This document shows, one piece after another, positions 33,582 through 36,927 of a stretch of DNA of 36,927 nt; the first letter of the stretch is position 1, and each line of letters begins with the position of its first letter. Origin of the DNA: Pontiellaceae bacterium B12219. GTDB lineage: Bacteria; Verrucomicrobiota; Kiritimatiellia; Kiritimatiellales; Pontiellaceae. Below the pieces are notes generated by a model that had not been told where the DNA came from, ran no database searches, and saw nothing but the letters and a program-made list of their open reading frames with translations. Made by a program: the position numbers and the translations under genes. The stretch is taken from the NCBI GenBank assembly GCA_029432795.1, contig JARNMJ010000044.1, positions 1 to 36,927 of the forward strand, read 5' to 3'.

Positions 33582-35798
33582 ATGAAAAAAGAAAACCCGT
33601 CTGCCCGATCTTCCGCTCCGACTAAGTTCGGCACATTCGGCGGGGTTTTTACTCCGAGTCTGCTGACGATTCTCGGCGTGATCATGTTTCTGCGCTATGC
33701 CACCGTTGTAGGTTACGCGGGGCTATGGGGCGCATTGGCCATTCTTGCGGCGGCCAAGCTCATTACGGTACTCACCGGGCTTTCGCTCTCGTCGGTTTCA
33801 ACCAATATGCGGGTCAAGGGGGGCGGGGCATATTTCCTGATCAGCCGCAGCCTCGGTGCGGAGTTCGGCGGCGTGATTGCCATCTTTTTCTATGTGGCGC
33901 AGGCCGTGGCGGTCACGCTGTATGTGATCGGTTTTTCGGAAGCCCTCTTTTCCGCATTTCCCGATTTGGGTCTGTCGATGCGGGCGGTGGGCTCGCTGAC
34001 CAATCTGGTCGTTTTTATCTGTGTCTACATCGGAGCCGGCTGGACGATCCGGCTGCAATACGGAATTCTGGCGGTGCTGCTGCTTTCGATCGTTTCCTTT
34101 GCGGTCGGGGCCTGGATGAACTTTTCGCCTGAAATGCTGCAGGCCAACCTCACGCCGCAATGGACCGGGGAATTTTCCTTCTTCACGGTATTTGCGCTGT
34201 TCTTCCCGGCCGTCACGGGCATCATGGCCGGGGTCAATATGTCCGGCGATCTGAAGAATCCGGCCCGCTCCATTCCGACCGGTACCTTTGCGTCGATTGG
34301 CGTTTCGGCGCTGATCTATGCCGGTGTCGCGGTGCTGCTCGCCGCCAGCTCTTCCCGCTCGGAACTGGTGGGCGATGGTTTTGTGATGAAGGACAAAGCG
34401 TGGTCCGGTGCTTTGATCTATGCGGGAGTTATCAGCGCCACCCTGTCGTCGGCGCTGGGCAGCATGATGGGAGCACCGCGTATTCTGCAGGCCTTTGCGC
34501 GGGATAATATTTTCAAAAAACTCAAGTGGTTCGCCCATGGCAGCGGGGCTTCCGGTGAGCCGCGGCGCGCTGTGATTTTGACCTTTCTGATTGCGCAGAT
34601 CGGCATTCTGGCGGGCGATCTCAATACGATCGCGCCGATCATCACCATGTTTTTCCTGCTGACCTACGGCACGGTCAATCTGGCATGTTTTTATGAAGGC
34701 ATTTCCCATAATCCGAGTTTCCGGCCGACTTTCCGCTTTAATCACTGGTCCGCCGCGCTGCTGGGGGCGATCGGCTGTCTGTGCATTATGTTTCTGATCA
34801 ATGCGGTTTGGGCCGGCGTGGCCATTGTGTTGGCGGCAGGGCTTTACATGCTGATTAAGCGCGCAAAAATCATCGTGCAGTGGGGCGATCTTGACAGCGG
34901 TCTGGCCTACCAGCGCGCGCGAAAAGCGCTGCTCAAACTGGAGCAGGAACGCTATCATCCGAAAAACTGGCGGCCCTCTATTCTGGCGCTGTGCGGCGGG
35001 GCGTGGAACCGTATCCACCTCGCTGAATATGCCTGCTGGCTTTCTGCGAATCTGGGCATGGTTTCGCTGGGACAGATTATCGAAGGCGATCTCGATAATT
35101 ATTTTGAGCGCCGTCGGATGGCTGAAGAACGCCTGCGCAAGTTTATCAAGGCGGAAGAGCTTCCGGCTTTTCCCGTGGTGGTGGTTGAAGACGATATCAA
35201 TGCGGCGGTCAAAGCCCTGCTGCAGTGCCATGGGGTCGGTGGCCTGCGCCCCAATACCCTGTTGCTCGGATGGAGTGAGGATCCGGAGAATGCCCCGTTT
35301 TTCACAGAAGCCCTGCGGATTGCCCGCAAGATGCAGCGCAGTATCATTATTGTTTCCTGCGAGGAAGAGCGTGAGAAGGATTATGTGCCTGCCGGGGCGA
35401 TCGATGTCTGGTGGGACGATCCCCAAGAGGGCTCGTTGATGCTGATGCTCGCGTATCTCATCAAGAAAAATCCGGAATGGCGCGACCGGCCGCTGCGCCT
35501 GCTGCGACCGATCGGTTTGCAGGACGATGTTGAAAGCGCCACAAAAAAAATGAAGCTCATCCTTTCCGTTGCGCGTATTGAGGCGGAGATTGTGATTCTT
35601 CCAACAGCTAATCCTTTGGCGGCCGTGCGGGAAGTCGCGGATGGTACGGGATTGCTGTTTGCCGGGTTCGATCCCGCCGAGGAGGAGTCCGACGGAGCGC
35701 TGCCCGCGTCATTGTGCAAGACCATTGATCTCCCTGGCGACGTCATCATGGTTTACAGTGCCGGCGATGTGGCACGGATTTCTTTCCTGAGTTTTTAA
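33582..35798 (+). CDS. SLC12-like cation-chloride cotransporter (APC superfamily)
   Basis: A 738-residue membrane protein. The N-terminal GTFGGVFTPSLLTILGVIMF then LRYATVVGYAG is the hallmark of the Na-K-Cl/K-Cl cotransporter family. Twelve hydrophobic segments reach residue about 430, including AVTGIMAGVNMSGDLKNPARS and GSMMGAPRILQAFARD. A cytosolic domain of about 300 residues follows (ILALCGGAWNRIHLAEYACWLSA in part, VVVVEDDINAAVKALL, IVVSCEEERE-like), as in eukaryotic SLC12. It would cotransport Na+ and/or K+ with Cl-, perhaps in salt balance. ATG 33582 has AGGAT upstream. It follows the HMG-CoA reductase gene closely. Confidence 0.87.
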   Translation: MKKENPSARSSAPTKFGTFGGVFTPSLLTILGVIMFLRYATVVGYAGLWGALAILAAAKLITVLTGLSLSSVSTNMRVKGGGAYFLISRSLGAEFGGVIAIFFYVAQAVAVTLYVIGFSEALFSAFPDLGLSMRAVGSLTNLVVFICVYIGAGWTIRLQYGILAVLLLSIVSFAVGAWMNFSPEMLQANLTPQWTGEFSFFTVFALFFPAVTGIMAGVNMSGDLKNPARSIPTGTFASIGVSALIYAGVAVLLAASSSRSELVGDGFVMKDKAWSGALIYAGVISATLSSALGSMMGAPRILQAFARDNIFKKLKWFAHGSGASGEPRRAVILTFLIAQIGILAGDLNTIAPIITMFFLLTYGTVNLACFYEGISHNPSFRPTFRFNHWSAALLGAIGCLCIMFLINAVWAGVAIVLAAGLYMLIKRAKIIVQWGDLDSGLAYQRARKALLKLEQERYHPKNWRPSILALCGGAWNRIHLAEYACWLSANLGMVSLGQIIEGDLDNYFERRRMAEERLRKFIKAEELPAFPVVVVEDDINAAVKALLQCHGVGGLRPNTLLLGWSEDPENAPFFTEALRIARKMQRSIIIVSCEEEREKDYVPAGAIDVWWDDPQEGSLMLMLAYLIKKNPEWRDRPLRLLRPIGLQDDVESATKKMKLILSVARIEAEIVILPTANPLAAVREVADGTGLLFAGFDPAEEESDGALPASLCKTIDLPGDVIMVYSAGDVARISFLSF

Positions 35799-35813
35799 AA
35801 TGGAGGGCCGGGC

Positions 35814-35828
35814 TTCCAGACGCTGGAA
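35814..35828. repeat. TTCCAG-NNN-CTGGAA palindrome after the cotransporter
   Basis: TTCCAGACGCTGGAA, first member of a palindrome pair in the gap before the AraC gene. Confidence 0.7.
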
Positions 35829-35842
35829 CTTTCGTGTACAAA

Positions 35843-35863
35843 TTTTTCCAACCTTTGGAAAAA
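35843..35863. repeat. TTCCAA-NNN-TTGGAA palindrome before the AraC gene
   Basis: Core TTCCAACCTTTGGAA (35846-35860), extended to nine-base arms TTTTTCCAA/TTGGAAAAA. Centre lies 32 bases after the preceding palindrome and 63 bases before the AraC start. Confidence 0.8.
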
Positions 35864-35915
35864 ACCGGAGAAGTGAACCGCATTGAACGCGGCACTTTTC
35901 CGTTGAGGCAAACAG

Positions 35916-36782
35916 ATGATCCCTGATGTGAAATATAACGCGCAGAAGCGTGGCGATACCGGCATTGAATACATCGACCTGGATGCATTTTATAAACGCT
36001 TTCCTTTCAAGAATCATGATCCGTCGAAGCCGCACCGCGTGCATTTCAATAATCTGATCCTGATCACCAAAGGGACCGGAACCCATTTTGTGGATTTTCA
36101 TGAATATCCGGTTAAACCCGGTTCCATTATTTATGTGAGCCGGAATCAGGTGCATGCGTTTGATTTCGATCGAAAACCGTTGGGGAAAATGTTGTTGATC
36201 ACGCCCCGTTTCATCGATCAGCTGCGCACGGAAATCCGACTTCCCTTTTTTGCGCCGCATCATATTGATGCAACCGCTGTGCCGGTGTTTTCAATCCGGC
36301 AGCAACAGGCGCACAGCTGTGAGGTGCTGATGGACGAAATTCATTTGGCACTGGGATCGACTCAGGAATCAGCGCTGGTTCGGCTGCTGTTTGCCGCGTT
36401 GTCTTTCAAAACCTTCGGGGAGCGACCGGATGAACTTTCCCGAAAGTTTGATGAACATCGCATTCAGAATTTCAGGACATTTATTGAACGGGTTGAAGCC
36501 CATTTTACAGAAACCCGTGAAGCCGCGGCCTATGCCGAGATGATGCATACCACCTATAAAACCCTGAACGAACTCTGTAAATCGATTTGTGGTAAAACCG
36601 CCAAGCAGGTCATCGATTCGCATACGGTCCTCGAAGCCAAACGACGACTGGCAATTGAAGGAATTCGAGTGGAAGAGCTTTCCGCAGATCTGGGGTTTGA
36701 TGAACCCACGAATTTCGTGAAGTATTTCAAAAAGCACGCATCGATCACCCCGGCAAAATTTAAGAAACAGTTTGCGGGTTAG
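35916..36782 (+). CDS. AraC-family transcriptional regulator
   Basis: A 288-residue regulator. The N-terminal half (about 1-170) is a cupin-type sensing domain (FNNLILITKGTGTHFVDF, PGSIIYVSRNQVHAFDF). The C-terminal AraC DNA-binding pair of helix-turn-helix units (about 190-286) includes AYAEMMHTTYKTLNELCKSI then GKTAKQVID and ELSADLGFDEPTNFVKYFKK. GAGG lies seven bases before the ATG. The target is unknown: the gene stands between the cotransporter and the right edge. Two palindromes and a 117-base gap precede it, so it has its own promoter. Confidence 0.92.
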   Translation: MIPDVKYNAQKRGDTGIEYIDLDAFYKRFPFKNHDPSKPHRVHFNNLILITKGTGTHFVDFHEYPVKPGSIIYVSRNQVHAFDFDRKPLGKMLLITPRFIDQLRTEIRLPFFAPHHIDATAVPVFSIRQQQAHSCEVLMDEIHLALGSTQESALVRLLFAALSFKTFGERPDELSRKFDEHRIQNFRTFIERVEAHFTETREAAAYAEMMHTTYKTLNELCKSICGKTAKQVIDSHTVLEAKRRLAIEGIRVEELSADLGFDEPTNFVKYFKKHASITPAKFKKQFAG

Positions 36783-36927
36783 TCGGGGTTTTCTGATCCT
36801 CGTTCGATATTTACCATTTTTCAGCCGATAGCTACCTAGAGCCTGTCCCAAAGTCTCCGATTTTATTTTCACCTCAAAATCAGGCCGGAGCTAAAAGTCG
36901 GATTTGTGCCGCTTGACGGCTTGTGCA
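36783..36927. other. Right-edge gene-free stretch, possible element end
   Basis: No gene is visible. From about 36838 the sequence reads GAGCCTGTCCCAAAGTC and then holds a stem CTCCGATTTT/AAAAT...CGGAG (36855-36890). Such ends ('CCTGTCCCAAAGT') resemble dispersed or insertion-element termini, but the window stops before a partner end can be seen. Confidence 0.25.

Noticed and set aside
33798-35426. A 542-residue frame antisense to the SLC12-like gene
   Set aside because: Shadow frame: Arg/His/Gln-rich, no domain, no ribosome binding site.

Overview
The window looks like chromosomal DNA of a Gram-negative bacterium: it encodes two outer-membrane-type porins, a GT9 heptosyltransferase-like enzyme, signal peptides and two-component systems. 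The house style (SLC12-like transporter, secreted sugar-binding-like protein, an intergenic repeat of the 'gcaaagaggcgc' type, and many copies of TTCCAA-NNN-TTGGAA) suggests the Verrucomicrobiota/Kiritimatiellota side of the PVC group. That placement is inference from gene content; there is no rRNA in the window.

Layout. 1-8.6 kb: the tail of an unknown gene, a rhomboid protease, uvrB, a frameshifted secreted protein, a PduO-type corrinoid adenosyltransferase, a large exported repeat protein fused to a CPBP (CAAX-like) membrane protease, a YehS/DUF1456 protein and a fatty acid desaturase. 8.9-11.7 kb: a translation/secretion block, ffh-rpsP-khpA-trmD, which lacks the usual rimM and rplS. 11.8-19.6 kb: a phosphate island, all on the minus strand: a porin, two tandem Na/Pi cotransporters with PhoU-like tails, phoR and phoB. 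CTAAC/GTTAG repeats with 11- or 22-bp phasing lie upstream of the porin and both transporters, and related half-sites lie upstream of phoB; they look like a lineage-specific Pho box. 19.7-20.9 kb: a PAS-PP2C phosphatase, followed by a possible structured RNA.

21.0-27.8 kb: a polyol (probably mannitol) module. A GntR/LacI-type hybrid repressor is divergent from a fructokinase, an NCS1-like permease, a mannitol 2-dehydrogenase and an OprB-type porin. Together they would move the polyol across both membranes, oxidise it to fructose and phosphorylate it. 27.8-28.8 kb: a structured intergenic stretch and a type II toxin-antitoxin pair flanked by near-identical 30-bp direct repeats. 28.9-36.8 kb: a GT9 glycosyltransferase, a second two-component pair, a compact HMG-CoA reductase, an SLC12-like cation-chloride cotransporter and an AraC regulator.

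The most striking whole-window signal is the short palindrome TTCCAR-NNN-YTGGAA. There are 13 good copies plus one decayed copy. They lie between genes, inside genes, beside a terminator, and at both edges of the toxin-antitoxin locus. No IS transposase, CRISPR array, rRNA or tRNA gene was seen.
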